Source: Anoxynatronum sibiricum | Lineage (GTDB): Bacteria; Bacillota; Clostridia; Peptostreptococcales; Tindalliaceae | Assembly: GCF_039414295.1 (NCBI RefSeq) | Contig: NZ_JBCITM010000019.1 | Span: 10,266 to 74,265 of the forward strand | DNA: 64,000 nt | Direction of reading: 5' to 3' | Shown: positions 17,456 to 25,825 of the stretch, piece by piece | Layout of the letters: each line of letters starts with the position of its first letter | How positions within the stretch are numbered: the first letter of the stretch is position 1 | Made by a program: the position numbers and the translations under genes | The notes under the pieces: generated by a model | The model's database searches: none | What the model was told of the DNA's origin: nothing | Seen by the model: only the letters and a program-made list of their open reading frames with translations

Positions 17456-18295
17456 TTGGAAAAGCTGATTGAAGTCAAAGACCTGACTTTTGTCTATGGC
17501 CGGGGAACAAAGCAGCCGGTGAAGGCACTAAAAAATGTGAACCTGGATATTATGCGGGGTGAGTTCCTAACGATACTGGGTCACAACGGCTCAGGCAAAT
17601 CCACCCTGGCACGTCATTTCAATGGGCTGTTGACACCTTCAAAAGGGGAAGTGCTGGTGGATGGCATTTCTGTCAAGGATAAAAGCAAGCTATGGGAAAT
17701 TCGCAAACGTGTGGGCATGGTGTTTCAGAATCCGGATAATCAGATTGTCAGCACCGTGGTGGAAGAGGATGTGGCTTTTGGGCCTGAAAATCTGGGCATA
17801 CCGGCGGATGAAATTCGGCAGCGGGTGGACTGGGCACTGGAAACGCTGAATATGACTGAATACCGCCGGGAAGAGCCTCACCAGCTGTCAGGCGGCCAGA
17901 AACAGCGGGTGGCCATTGCCGGTGTGCTGGCAACGCGCCCCGAATGTATTGTGCTGGATGAACCGACGGCCCTGCTGGACCCCATTGGCCGGAATGAAGT
18001 GATTGAGGCGGCTAAAAAGTTGAACCGGGATGAAGGCATCACCGTGGTGCTCATTACCCACTTTATGAACGAAGCCATTGAAGCAGACCGCATCGTGGTC
18101 ATGGACAGAGGGGAAATCACACTTTCGGGTACACCCCGGGACATTTTTGATCAGGTGGAACTGATTCGTGAATTGGGCCTGGATATCCCCATGGCCACAC
18201 AGATCGCCCTTGGCCTGCGCCAGCGGGGCATTCAGGTGGCAGACCATATTCTGGCGGCAGAGGAGTTGGTGAACAGCCTATGTCCATCATCGTAG
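17456..18295 (+). CDS. ecfA1: ECF transporter ATPase EcfA1
   Basis: ATPase subunit of about 279 residues. Walker A GHNGSGKST is at residues 42-50, Q-loop VFQNPDNQ, signature LSGGQKQR, Walker B VLDEPTALLD with the catalytic Glu, and H-loop LITHFM. All catalytic residues are present, unlike its partner EcfA2. TTG 17456 is preferred because AGGAG (17443-17447) is spaced 8 bases from it and overlaps the alternative GTG at 17447. It overlaps ecfA2 by 16 bases. Confidence 0.9.
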   Translation: MEKLIEVKDLTFVYGRGTKQPVKALKNVNLDIMRGEFLTILGHNGSGKSTLARHFNGLLTPSKGEVLVDGISVKDKSKLWEIRKRVGMVFQNPDNQIVSTVVEEDVAFGPENLGIPADEIRQRVDWALETLNMTEYRREEPHQLSGGQKQRVAIAGVLATRPECIVLDEPTALLDPIGRNEVIEAAKKLNRDEGITVVLITHFMNEAIEADRIVVMDRGEITLSGTPRDIFDQVELIRELGLDIPMATQIALGLRQRGIQVADHILAAEELVNSLCPSS

Positions 18296-19155
18296 AAAAC
18301 CTAAACCATCGCTACAAAGCAGGCACCCCCTTTGAAAAACAGGTGCTGTTCGGTATCAATCTCGCCATCGGCGACGGGGAGTTCGTGGGTCTCATTGGCC
18401 CCACCCAGTCGGGAAAAACCACGCTGGCTCAGCATTTCAACGGATTGTTCATTGCCAGAGAGGGAAAAGTACTGGTGGACGGAAAAAATCTGGCAGACAA
18501 AGAAACGGATATCGTGGCCGTGCGCCATCAGGTGGGGTATGTGTTTCAAAGCCCGGAGCACCAGCTTTTTAAGGAAACCGTTGGGGAGGACATTGCCTTT
18601 GGGCCGGTGAACCAGAAATGCAGCAAAGATGAAGTGGACCACCGGGTGCGGGAATCAATGGCACTGGTGGGACTGGATTACGACATCTTCTACAAACGGG
18701 ATATTTTTGCCCTCAGCGGCGGCCAAAAGCGAAGGGCAGCCATTGCCGGTGTATTGGCAGGGCATCCCCGGGTGCTGGTGTTGGACGATCCCACCGCTGG
18801 GCTTGATCCCCGGGGGCGGGAAGAAATTCTGGAAGTCATTGGTCGTCTCCATGAAGAACGGGACATGACCATTGTCTTCATTTCCAATACCATGGAAGAC
18901 GTGGCCCGAATGGCCAAGCGCATCATCGTCATGAATGAAGGCACCATTTTTGCAGAGGGAGCCACCCGGGAAATTTTCTCTGAATGGGAGAAGCTCCGGG
19001 AGATCGGTCTTGGAGTTCCGGAAACCATTGTGATTATGCAACAGCTGGCGGGAAGAGGCATGAAAGTGCCTGTGGATACCCTGACGGTGGAAGAAACCGT
19101 TGAAGCCATTGTGAAAGAAATGACCGGAGAAAGGGGGCGTGCTGCGTGGAACTAA
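18280..19155 (+). CDS. ecfA2: ECF transporter ATPase EcfA2 with altered catalytic residues
   Basis: 291-residue partner of EcfA1. Walker A is GPTQSGKTT (40-48), Q-loop VFQSPEHQ, signature LSGGQKRR. The usual Glu after Walker B is Asp (VLDDPTAGLD, D170), and the H-loop His is Asn (FISNTMEDV, N203). The DNA is unambiguous at both codons (GAT, AAT). In characterised ECF modules both A subunits normally keep Glu and His, so one of the two hydrolysis sites here may be impaired. It overlaps ecfT by 10 bases. Confidence 0.9.
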   Translation: MSIIVENLNHRYKAGTPFEKQVLFGINLAIGDGEFVGLIGPTQSGKTTLAQHFNGLFIAREGKVLVDGKNLADKETDIVAVRHQVGYVFQSPEHQLFKETVGEDIAFGPVNQKCSKDEVDHRVRESMALVGLDYDIFYKRDIFALSGGQKRRAAIAGVLAGHPRVLVLDDPTAGLDPRGREEILEVIGRLHEERDMTIVFISNTMEDVARMAKRIIVMNEGTIFAEGATREIFSEWEKLREIGLGVPETIVIMQQLAGRGMKVPVDTLTVEETVEAIVKEMTGERGRAAWN

Positions 19156-19979
19156 CAAAAGACATTACTTTGGGGGTCTATATTCCCCGGAAGACCACCG
19201 TGCATCAGGCAGACCCCCGCAGCAAGATTTTACTGACCATCCTGTTGATTACACTCTTGTTTTTCATTAAAACCTACACGGCGTATGGGGTCTATGCTCT
19301 CTTTGCCCTTTTCTTGGTGTGGATATCGCAAATTCCCCTGGGGTATGCAGTGAAAGGATTAAAACCCATGATTCCGGTGCTGATCATCATGTGGGTTTTT
19401 CAGCTGTTCTTACAGAAACCGGACCATGCCCAGGTAATCTTCTCACTGGGATTTCTGGAAGCCACCGATGTGGGGCTGCGCATGGGAACCCTCATGTCCA
19501 TTCGCGTATTGCTGCTGTTTCTCATCACCACCATACTCACCATGGCCACCTCCATGGTGGAGCTGACAGATGGCATTGAAGCACTGCTGAAACCCTTCCG
19601 CAAAATCGGAGTACCATCCCATGAACTGGCCATGACCATGGTGATTGCGCTTCGCTTCGTGCCCACTCTGGCAGAAGAGATGGAAAAAATTGTGAAAGCA
19701 CAGATGGCCCGGGGAGTTGATTTTGACAGGGGGAATTTTATTCAGAAAACCGCCAAGGTGTTTCCCATCTTCCTGCCCCTTTTCCTCAACGCTTTCAAGC
19801 GGGCAGAAGATTTAATCATCGCCATGGAAGCCCGTAATTACACTGGTGGCGGCGGGCGCACCAAAATGCGGCAGCTGCGCATGGGGCCGGCAGATACCAA
19901 AGCCTTTGCAGCGGTGCTGTTCTTTACCCTGATACTGGTGGCGGTGATCCGTCTGTTTCCGCCGCCTATTCAGATTTAA
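19146..19979 (+). CDS. ecfT: ECF transporter transmembrane subunit EcfT
   Basis: Membrane coupling subunit, 277 residues. N-terminal helices are followed by the cytosolic coupling region carrying the two Ala-Arg motifs that dock on the ATPases (MARGVDF and MEARNYTGGGG). GTG 19146 lies inside the end of ecfA2. With S, A1 and A2 it completes the importer. Confidence 0.9.
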   Translation: MELTKDITLGVYIPRKTTVHQADPRSKILLTILLITLLFFIKTYTAYGVYALFALFLVWISQIPLGYAVKGLKPMIPVLIIMWVFQLFLQKPDHAQVIFSLGFLEATDVGLRMGTLMSIRVLLLFLITTILTMATSMVELTDGIEALLKPFRKIGVPSHELAMTMVIALRFVPTLAEEMEKIVKAQMARGVDFDRGNFIQKTAKVFPIFLPLFLNAFKRAEDLIIAMEARNYTGGGGRTKMRQLRMGPADTKAFAAVLFFTLILVAVIRLFPPPIQI

Positions 19980-20144
19980 ACAAATCAACAGGGGATTATT
20001 AGAAAATGTGACGATGATCATTGGAATGCGAAGAAAAGAGCTGGTTTTCGCCACTGTGAGCAGGATACAGGACATGACTGGAGAATCATTTCACAGCTTT
20101 AAAAGAGCTTCGCAGTGTGAATAAAGTGTGAGGGAGGTAAGAAG

Positions 20145-21104
20145 ATGAACGGTACACTGACAGATATCCAGGGCATCAAAGTTGGTCACGCCCAGAATGA
20201 AGCGGCGCTTACCGGCTGTACTGTCATCTTGTGTGAACCCGGCGGTGTTGCCGGGGTGGATGTCAGGGGGGCGGCTCCGGGAACCAGGGAAACGGATCTG
20301 CTTCACCCGGTGAAAATGATGGATCAGGTTCACGGCATTTTGCTCTCCGGCGGCAGTGCTTTTGGATTGGACGCCGCCGGTGGTGTCATGCGGTACCTGG
20401 AAGAAAGAGGTGTCGGCTTTGATGTGGGAGTGGCCCGGGTGCCCATTGTACCGGGAGCTGTTCTCTTTGATCTGATGATTGGTGACCCGGCAGTGCGGCC
20501 TGATGCTGCCATGGGTTATGAAGCCTGCCGGCAGGCCACAACAGACCCGGTGCCCCAGGGTTGCGTGGGGGCCGGCACCGGAGCCACTGTGGGAAAACTC
20601 TTTGGCCCCAAATATGCGACAAAATCAGGCATTGGCAGTGCCTCAATGAAAATAGGCGGGGGCGTGCGGGTGGCGGCGCTGGTGGCCGTCAATGCCTTTG
20701 GTGATGTGGTGGACCCGGAGAGTCAGGCCATTTTAGCCGGAGCGCGCACACCGGTTACCGGAGGGTATGCCAACTCAGCCAAGTTGCTGATGGGCGATTT
20801 GAACCGCATTATCGCAGGGTTTCATACCAACACCACCATTGGAGTTGTGGCTACCGATGCCGCCCTGACCAAGGCAGAAGCCTCAAAAGTGGCCCAGATG
20901 GCCCACAACGGTTACGCCAGGGCCATTCGACCGGTACACACCCAATATGACGGTGATACCATTTTTGCCCTGTCTCACGGGACGAAAAAAGGGGATGTGA
21001 ATGCCATTGGGTTTGTCGCATCACTGGTGATGGAGGCGGCCATTCTCAATGCGGTGAAGCATGCCGTTCCTGCAGGGGGATTGCCGGCCGGGTCGCGGCA
21101 GTGA
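20145..21104 (+). CDS. S58/P1 family peptidase (DmpA/BapA-like)
   Basis: 319 residues. The start MNGTLTDIQGIKVGH, the block LLSGGSAFGLDAAGGV and the autoprocessing region HTNTTIGVVATDAALTKAEA mark the P1/S58 family. These are Ntn-type enzymes that cleave themselves to expose a Ser or Thr nucleophile; here Thr in NTT is the likely one. Known relatives are L-aminopeptidase/D-esterases and beta-peptidyl aminopeptidases that release beta-alanine from peptides. A 165-base gap separates it from ecfT, with GGGAGG before the ATG. Its substrate is unknown; being between an ECF importer and panB makes a beta-alanine or pantothenate precursor attractive but unproven. Confidence 0.85.
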   Translation: MNGTLTDIQGIKVGHAQNEAALTGCTVILCEPGGVAGVDVRGAAPGTRETDLLHPVKMMDQVHGILLSGGSAFGLDAAGGVMRYLEERGVGFDVGVARVPIVPGAVLFDLMIGDPAVRPDAAMGYEACRQATTDPVPQGCVGAGTGATVGKLFGPKYATKSGIGSASMKIGGGVRVAALVAVNAFGDVVDPESQAILAGARTPVTGGYANSAKLLMGDLNRIIAGFHTNTTIGVVATDAALTKAEASKVAQMAHNGYARAIRPVHTQYDGDTIFALSHGTKKGDVNAIGFVASLVMEAAILNAVKHAVPAGGLPAGSRQ

Positions 21105-21182
21105 GTGTCGTTTTCTGAAAATCATCAACCATCATTATTGATAGGACCACTGAACAGGACCATTGAACAGGAGGCATTGAAT

Positions 21183-22016
21183 ATGGCAGCAGTCACCATA
21201 CCTGCATTACAGAAAATGAAAGCAGAAGGCATCAAAATCAGCATGACCACCGCCTATGACTATCCCACCGCCTGCCTGGTGGAAAAATCAGGCATTGAAA
21301 TAATTCTGGTGGGTGATTCCCTGGCCATGACGGTTTTGGGAATGGACTCCACCGTACCGGTGACCATGGATGAAATGATTCATCATATCAAACCTGTGGT
21401 GAAGGGAGCGCCCACGCCTTTGATTGTGGGAGACATGCCCTTTGGGTCATACCAGGTCTCTCCGGAGGAAGCCGTTGCCAACGCCATCCGTTTGATGAAA
21501 GAGGGAGGCTGTGACACCGTGAAGCTGGAAGGCGGCAGCGATATGGCGCCCATTGTGAAACGAATTGTGAAGGCAGGCGTTCCGGTGATGGGACACATTG
21601 GCCTGACACCTCAGACAGTCTCCATGCTGGGGGGGTTCAAGGTGCAGGGCAAGGGAGAAGCGGCGGCAAAAGTGCTGCTTCAGGATGCCCTGGATCTGCA
21701 GGAAGCCGGGGCCTGGGGATTGATTATTGAAGCGGTGCCGGAGAATGTGGCCAGGCTCATCACTGAAAAAGTCACCATTCCCACCATCGGTATTGGCGGT
21801 GGTCGGCACTGTGATGGTCAGGTGTTAGTGTTTCATGATATGTTCGGTCTGTTCGATAAGTTTCTTCCCAAATTCGTCAAGCAGTATGCCCAACTGGGAG
21901 AACAGATTGTGGCTGGGCTGGAAACTTTTAAAGACGATGTGCGGGAAAGTCGTTTTCCCGAAGAAAAACATGTTTTTGGCGGCGTGACGGAAGAAGAGCT
22001 GAAACGGTTATACTAA
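21183..22016 (+). CDS. panB: Ketopantoate hydroxymethyltransferase PanB
   Basis: Adds a hydroxymethyl group from 5,10-methylene-THF to 2-oxoisovalerate in pantothenate synthesis. Motifs are KISMTTAYDYPTA, LVGDSLAMTVLG, VVGDMPFGSYQ, KLEGG, and MGHIGLTPQ. ATG 21183 follows AGGAGG (21169-21174) at 8 bases; the longer frame from 21105 has no such site. About 277 residues, full length. No panC, panD or panE lies nearby. Confidence 0.95.
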   Translation: MAAVTIPALQKMKAEGIKISMTTAYDYPTACLVEKSGIEIILVGDSLAMTVLGMDSTVPVTMDEMIHHIKPVVKGAPTPLIVGDMPFGSYQVSPEEAVANAIRLMKEGGCDTVKLEGGSDMAPIVKRIVKAGVPVMGHIGLTPQTVSMLGGFKVQGKGEAAAKVLLQDALDLQEAGAWGLIIEAVPENVARLITEKVTIPTIGIGGGRHCDGQVLVFHDMFGLFDKFLPKFVKQYAQLGEQIVAGLETFKDDVRESRFPEEKHVFGGVTEEELKRLY

Positions 22017-22027
22017 GGAGTGACACC

Positions 22028-23245
22028 ATGAAACCTCTGGAAAAAGTGGTTGACTATGTGGATCAGGAAGCATTGGTGACGTTGACACAGCAGCTGATTC
22101 GGGTCAAAAGCGTGTATGACCCGGAGGTGCCTGGGGCCAATGAAGAAGCTGTCGCCGGCCTGGTGGCCGACACGCTGAAAAGCATGGGCCTGAAGGTGAT
22201 GATGGAAGAAGTGGTGCCAGGAAGACCCAACGTGGTGGGGATTCTGGAAGGCACGTCCCCCGGCAAAACCCTGTTGATGGAAGGGCACACCGATGTGGTG
22301 ACTGCTGGAGATTTGGATGAATGGTCAGAGGATCCTTTTGGTGGTGACATCAAAGGAGAACGTATTTATGGCCGGGGTGCCTGCGATACCAAGGGAAACC
22401 TGGCAGCAGCCATCATGGCGGTAAAAGCCATCCAGGATGCCGGCATTCCTTTTAAAGGGCGCATTCTGTTGTGCATACCCGTGGATGAAGAGGGGCTCAT
22501 GCTGGGCATCAAAGACTTTATTAAACGGGGATGGGCAGATGAAGTGGATGCTGCCATCATCTGCGAGCCGGAAGAAAACCACCTGTGCATTGCTCAGAAG
22601 GGTGCCCTGCGCATGGCCCTGCGGGTTTTTGGAAAAATGGCCCATGGGGCCATGCCTCTGGCGGGCATAAACCCCAACTGGGGGATGGCAGCGGTGATCA
22701 CCGGGCTGGAAAAACTCCAACAGGCTGAAATCCAGCGTCTGGGTAAAGATCCTCTTCTGGGATACCCCAGCATCACCCCCACCATTCTGAAAGCCCCTTA
22801 TAAAGGAGAGGCCCAAATCAATGTGATCCCCAAGGAATGCTACATGACATTGGACATCCGCACCATTCCGGGACAGGAGCACAGCGTGCTCATCAGCCAG
22901 GTGCAGGAAATATTGGACCAGATTTCTGCTGAAAGACCGGAGTTCAAGGCAGAAATGGAAGTGCTGGAAGAACGGCCCTGGACGGCAACAGACAAAGAAC
23001 ACCCGGTGGTGCAGGCCATGGACAGGGCTTACCGGCAGGTGACAGGGAAGGAACCCACCTATAACGGCGTGCCCGGGGCAACAGACGGCACCTTCCTTCA
23101 CGCCTGGAAAAACATCCCCATCATCACCACGGGAGCCGGTGACCGGCTGATTCCCCATCAGGCAGATGAGTACGTGGATATTCCCCAACTGGTGGAAGCG
23201 TGCCGCCTCTTTGCTCTGGCTGCCCTTTACTATCTCAATGAATAA
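22028..23245 (+). CDS. M20 family metallohydrolase (ArgE/DapE type)
   Basis: 405 residues with the di-zinc core: MEGHTDVV, GRGACDTKGNLAA, VDEEG and, near the end, GATDGTFLHAW with the last ligand region PHQADEYV. A dimerisation domain lies in between (GKMAHGAMPLAGINPN). The family hydrolyses N-acyl amino acids or dipeptides, including carnosine-type substrates. It begins 11 bases after panB with TAAGGAGTG upstream, so it is in the same operon. Exact substrate not readable from sequence. Confidence 0.88.
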   Translation: MKPLEKVVDYVDQEALVTLTQQLIRVKSVYDPEVPGANEEAVAGLVADTLKSMGLKVMMEEVVPGRPNVVGILEGTSPGKTLLMEGHTDVVTAGDLDEWSEDPFGGDIKGERIYGRGACDTKGNLAAAIMAVKAIQDAGIPFKGRILLCIPVDEEGLMLGIKDFIKRGWADEVDAAIICEPEENHLCIAQKGALRMALRVFGKMAHGAMPLAGINPNWGMAAVITGLEKLQQAEIQRLGKDPLLGYPSITPTILKAPYKGEAQINVIPKECYMTLDIRTIPGQEHSVLISQVQEILDQISAERPEFKAEMEVLEERPWTATDKEHPVVQAMDRAYRQVTGKEPTYNGVPGATDGTFLHAWKNIPIITTGAGDRLIPHQADEYVDIPQLVEACRLFALAALYYLNE

Positions 23246-23301
23246 GGCGATCTGCGAGCATCTGATTGACATTGGTGTTAATGAAATAATTGCTTTAAGC
23301 T

Positions 23302-23317
23302 GGGCGACTGATAATTT
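23302..23317 (+). repeat. Left flanking direct repeat of element copy 1
   Basis: GGGCGACTGATAATTT, identical to 23534-23549 on the other side of the 207-bp element. The right copy is part of a terminator hairpin; the left copy has lost the pairing half. Confidence 0.8.
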
Positions 23318-23326
23318 AGCCGTCTT

Positions 23327-23533
23327 AGACTGCAAACAAAATATGATGAAGACAAGGGATTTGGTAAAGGACAGCCTTGGAAATCTTGTCAGTGTTTTTT
23401 CGAAAAGGAACGAAAACCGCCAGCGCCTGCTGTTTGAGCGCAGCGAGTTCAGGCGCTGTTTTCGAGACGTTCGACTAAAAACACACAAGATTGGAATCAG
23501 CTGGCCTGGCTAAAGCCCTTAGTCTTCAGCCTC
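23327..23533 (+). repeat. 207-bp self-complementary element, copy 1
   Basis: Matches the reverse complement of 35122-35328 over its whole length, without gaps and with about 16 mismatches counted by eye. It is itself an imperfect palindrome: the centre pairs CAGCGCCTG with CAGGCGCTG, then GAAAAC with GTTTTC, then outer arms of some 80 bases in all. It has no plausible gene. The layout is that of a non-autonomous, MITE-like element or a structured RNA. It lies between the M20 gene and the transketolase promoter. Confidence 0.85.
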
Positions 23534-23560
23534 GGGCGACTGATAATTTCGGTCGCCTTT
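23534..23560 (+). terminator. Terminator hairpin abutting element copy 1
   Basis: GGCGAC (23535-23540) pairs with GTCGCC (23552-23557), followed by TTTTTG. It likely ended the M20 operon transcript before the element arrived. Confidence 0.7.
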
Positions 23561-23609
23561 TTGCAGTGGTGACCTGAAGGCGAAATTCGTCGGTAAGGGT
23601 GGGAAAAAC

Positions 23610-23638
23610 TGGTCAGACCCCCTGTCTAATGGTATAAT
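23610..23638 (+). promoter_or_regulatory. Promoter of the transketolase gene
   Basis: TGGTCA (23610-23615), 17-base spacer, perfect TATAAT (23633-23638) with an extended -10 TG at 23630. Confidence 0.7.
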
Positions 23639-23679
23639 GAAGCCAATATATCAAGCAACGATTTTGAGGAGGCTGACGC

Positions 23680-25668
23680 ATGAATCAGGAAATGGACCAG
23701 TTGGCAGTCAATACCCTGCGGGTACTGTCTGCTGAAGCAGTTGAAAAGGCAAACTCCGGTCATCCCGGGCTTCCCATGGGTTCCGCGCCCATGGCGTATA
23801 CCCTGTGGTCAAGGCACATGAATCATAATCCCAAGAACCCGGCCTGGAAAAACCGGGACCGCTTTATACTTTCCGCAGGGCATGGTTCCATGCTGTTGTA
23901 TTCCCTGTTACATCTTTTTGGTTACGATTTGAACATGGAAGAGCTGAAATCCTTTCGCCAGTGGGACAGCCGTACCCCCGGGCATCCTGAATTTGGGCAC
24001 ACCTCCGGGGTGGAAACCACCACGGGCCCCCTGGGACAGGGATTTGCCAATGGAGTGGGCATGGCCATGGCTGAAGCCCGTCTTGCAGCTCAGTTCAACA
24101 GAGAAGGTTACCCGGTGGTTGACCATTACACTTACGTACTGGCCGGCGACGGCTGCATGATGGAAGGCATCAGCAGCGAGGCTGCCTCACTGGCCGGCAC
24201 TCTGGGCCTGGGCAAACTTATCGTGCTGTACGATTCCAACCGCATCTCCATTGAAGGCGATACTGATCTGGCGTTTCGGGAAGATGTGAAAAAACGCTTT
24301 GAAGCCTATGGCTGGCAGGTGCTGCAGGTGAAAGACGGTAATGATCTGGAGGCCATCAATGCGGCACTGGTGGAGGCGAAAAACGACAAAGTCCGCCCCG
24401 CCATGATTGAAGTGGTGACAGAAATTGGGTACGGCTGCCCGGCCAAACAGGGAAAGGCGTCAGCCCATGGAGAGCCCCTGGGTGCGGAAAACCTGAAGGC
24501 CATGAAGGAAAACCTGAACTGGCAGGAAGAACCCTTTAAAGTGCCGGCATCAGTCTCCCGGCAAATGGAATCCGAAATGGAAAAGGGCATGAAGGCAGAA
24601 GCGGCCTGGGAACTGATGCTCAGTGACTACTTCACTGCCTATCCGGAAATGGAGACGGCCTGGGACCAGTGGTTCGGAAATGCCTGGATGCAGGATGTCA
24701 TGGAAGACGAAAGTCTGTGGCAGTATGACAAGCCCAATGCCACCCGGTCTGCTTCAGGAGACATCATTAACCGTCTGGCAGAGAAGGTGCCCAACCTTAT
24801 TGGAGGTTCTGCCGATCTGGCGCCTTCCACCAAAACACTCATGAAGGCTCACGGTGACTTTCAGAAAGAAAACCACGCCGGCTCCAACCTGCGATTCGGG
24901 GTGCGTGAACATGCCATGGCGGCCATCATCAACGGCATGGCCCTTCACGGCGGGCTCCGGGTATTTGGTGCCACTTTCTTCGTCTTTACCGACTACATGA
25001 AAGGGGCTATGCGCCTGTCATCCATTATGGGAGTTCCGGTGACCTATGTGCTTACCCACGACAGCATTGGAGTGGGTGAAGACGGCCCCACCCACCAGCC
25101 CATTGAACATCTCATGGCATTGCGCAGTGTTCCTAACATGATTGTGTTCCGTCCCGCTGATGGCAAAGAAACCGCCATGGGTTGGAAGGCGGCTCTTAGC
25201 AGCACCAACACACCGGTGTCGCTGGTGCTGACCCGGCAAAATCTGCCCCTGTATGCAGAAACCGGGGCCGATGCGCTTAGGGGCGGCTATGTGCTGAAAG
25301 ATGCCGGCGCCGGAGAGCCCCAGGTGCTTCTCATGGCTTCCGGCTCTGAAGTGGCCACCATTATGACGGCGGCAGATGATCTGGCGGCCAAGGGAATTGC
25401 CAGCCGGGTGGTCAGCATGCCTTCCTGGGAACTATTCGAAATACAACCCGAAAGTTACCGTCACCAGGTGCTGCCACCGGCCCTGCGTAAACGGATTGCC
25501 GTGGAAGCCGGCAGCGGTTTGGGCTGGTATAAATATACCGGGTTGGATGGCCGGGTGATTTCCCTTGATCATTTCGGTGCATCGGCACCGGGTGAGTTAC
25601 TCTTTGAAAAATTTGGCCTGACACCCGAAGCGGTGGTGGAAGCGGCAGAAGCGCTGGTGGGCCAGTAA
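23680..25668 (+). CDS. tkt: Transketolase
   Basis: Thiamine-diphosphate enzyme of the pentose phosphate pathway, 662 residues, full length. Visible blocks are SGHPGLPMG, the THDP-binding GDGCMMEG region, and in the pyrimidine domain VREHAMAAIINGMALHGG and THDSIGVGEDGPTHQPIEH. GAGGAGG precedes ATG 23680. It is monocistronic, with its own promoter and terminator. Confidence 0.96.
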   Translation: MNQEMDQLAVNTLRVLSAEAVEKANSGHPGLPMGSAPMAYTLWSRHMNHNPKNPAWKNRDRFILSAGHGSMLLYSLLHLFGYDLNMEELKSFRQWDSRTPGHPEFGHTSGVETTTGPLGQGFANGVGMAMAEARLAAQFNREGYPVVDHYTYVLAGDGCMMEGISSEAASLAGTLGLGKLIVLYDSNRISIEGDTDLAFREDVKKRFEAYGWQVLQVKDGNDLEAINAALVEAKNDKVRPAMIEVVTEIGYGCPAKQGKASAHGEPLGAENLKAMKENLNWQEEPFKVPASVSRQMESEMEKGMKAEAAWELMLSDYFTAYPEMETAWDQWFGNAWMQDVMEDESLWQYDKPNATRSASGDIINRLAEKVPNLIGGSADLAPSTKTLMKAHGDFQKENHAGSNLRFGVREHAMAAIINGMALHGGLRVFGATFFVFTDYMKGAMRLSSIMGVPVTYVLTHDSIGVGEDGPTHQPIEHLMALRSVPNMIVFRPADGKETAMGWKAALSSTNTPVSLVLTRQNLPLYAETGADALRGGYVLKDAGAGEPQVLLMASGSEVATIMTAADDLAAKGIASRVVSMPSWELFEIQPESYRHQVLPPALRKRIAVEAGSGLGWYKYTGLDGRVISLDHFGASAPGELLFEKFGLTPEAVVEAAEALVGQ

Positions 25669-25702
25669 GTCATACCAGCAAGCCATAATAGTACCAATAA
25701 GA

Positions 25703-25733
25703 AATCACCGGGAGAAAGTTCCCGGTGATTTTT
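25703..25733. terminator. Terminator after transketolase
   Basis: Arms 25703-25713 and 25720-25730 form an 11-bp stem around a 6-base loop, followed by a T run. It lies between convergent genes and could serve both. Confidence 0.85.
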
Positions 25734-25825
25734 GCGTGGCTGGTATTTTCTGCTATAATAAAACAACAGAGATTGACTGATAAAGTTGAAATACGCTGTT
25801 GCGCATTCCTGCAAGTAATCATGGC

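Noticed and set aside
22325..23488. Long antisense frame (387 codons) over the M20 gene and element copy 1
   Set aside because: It mirrors a clear M20 hydrolase with intact motifs and runs into a non-coding repeat; no ribosome site or family match.
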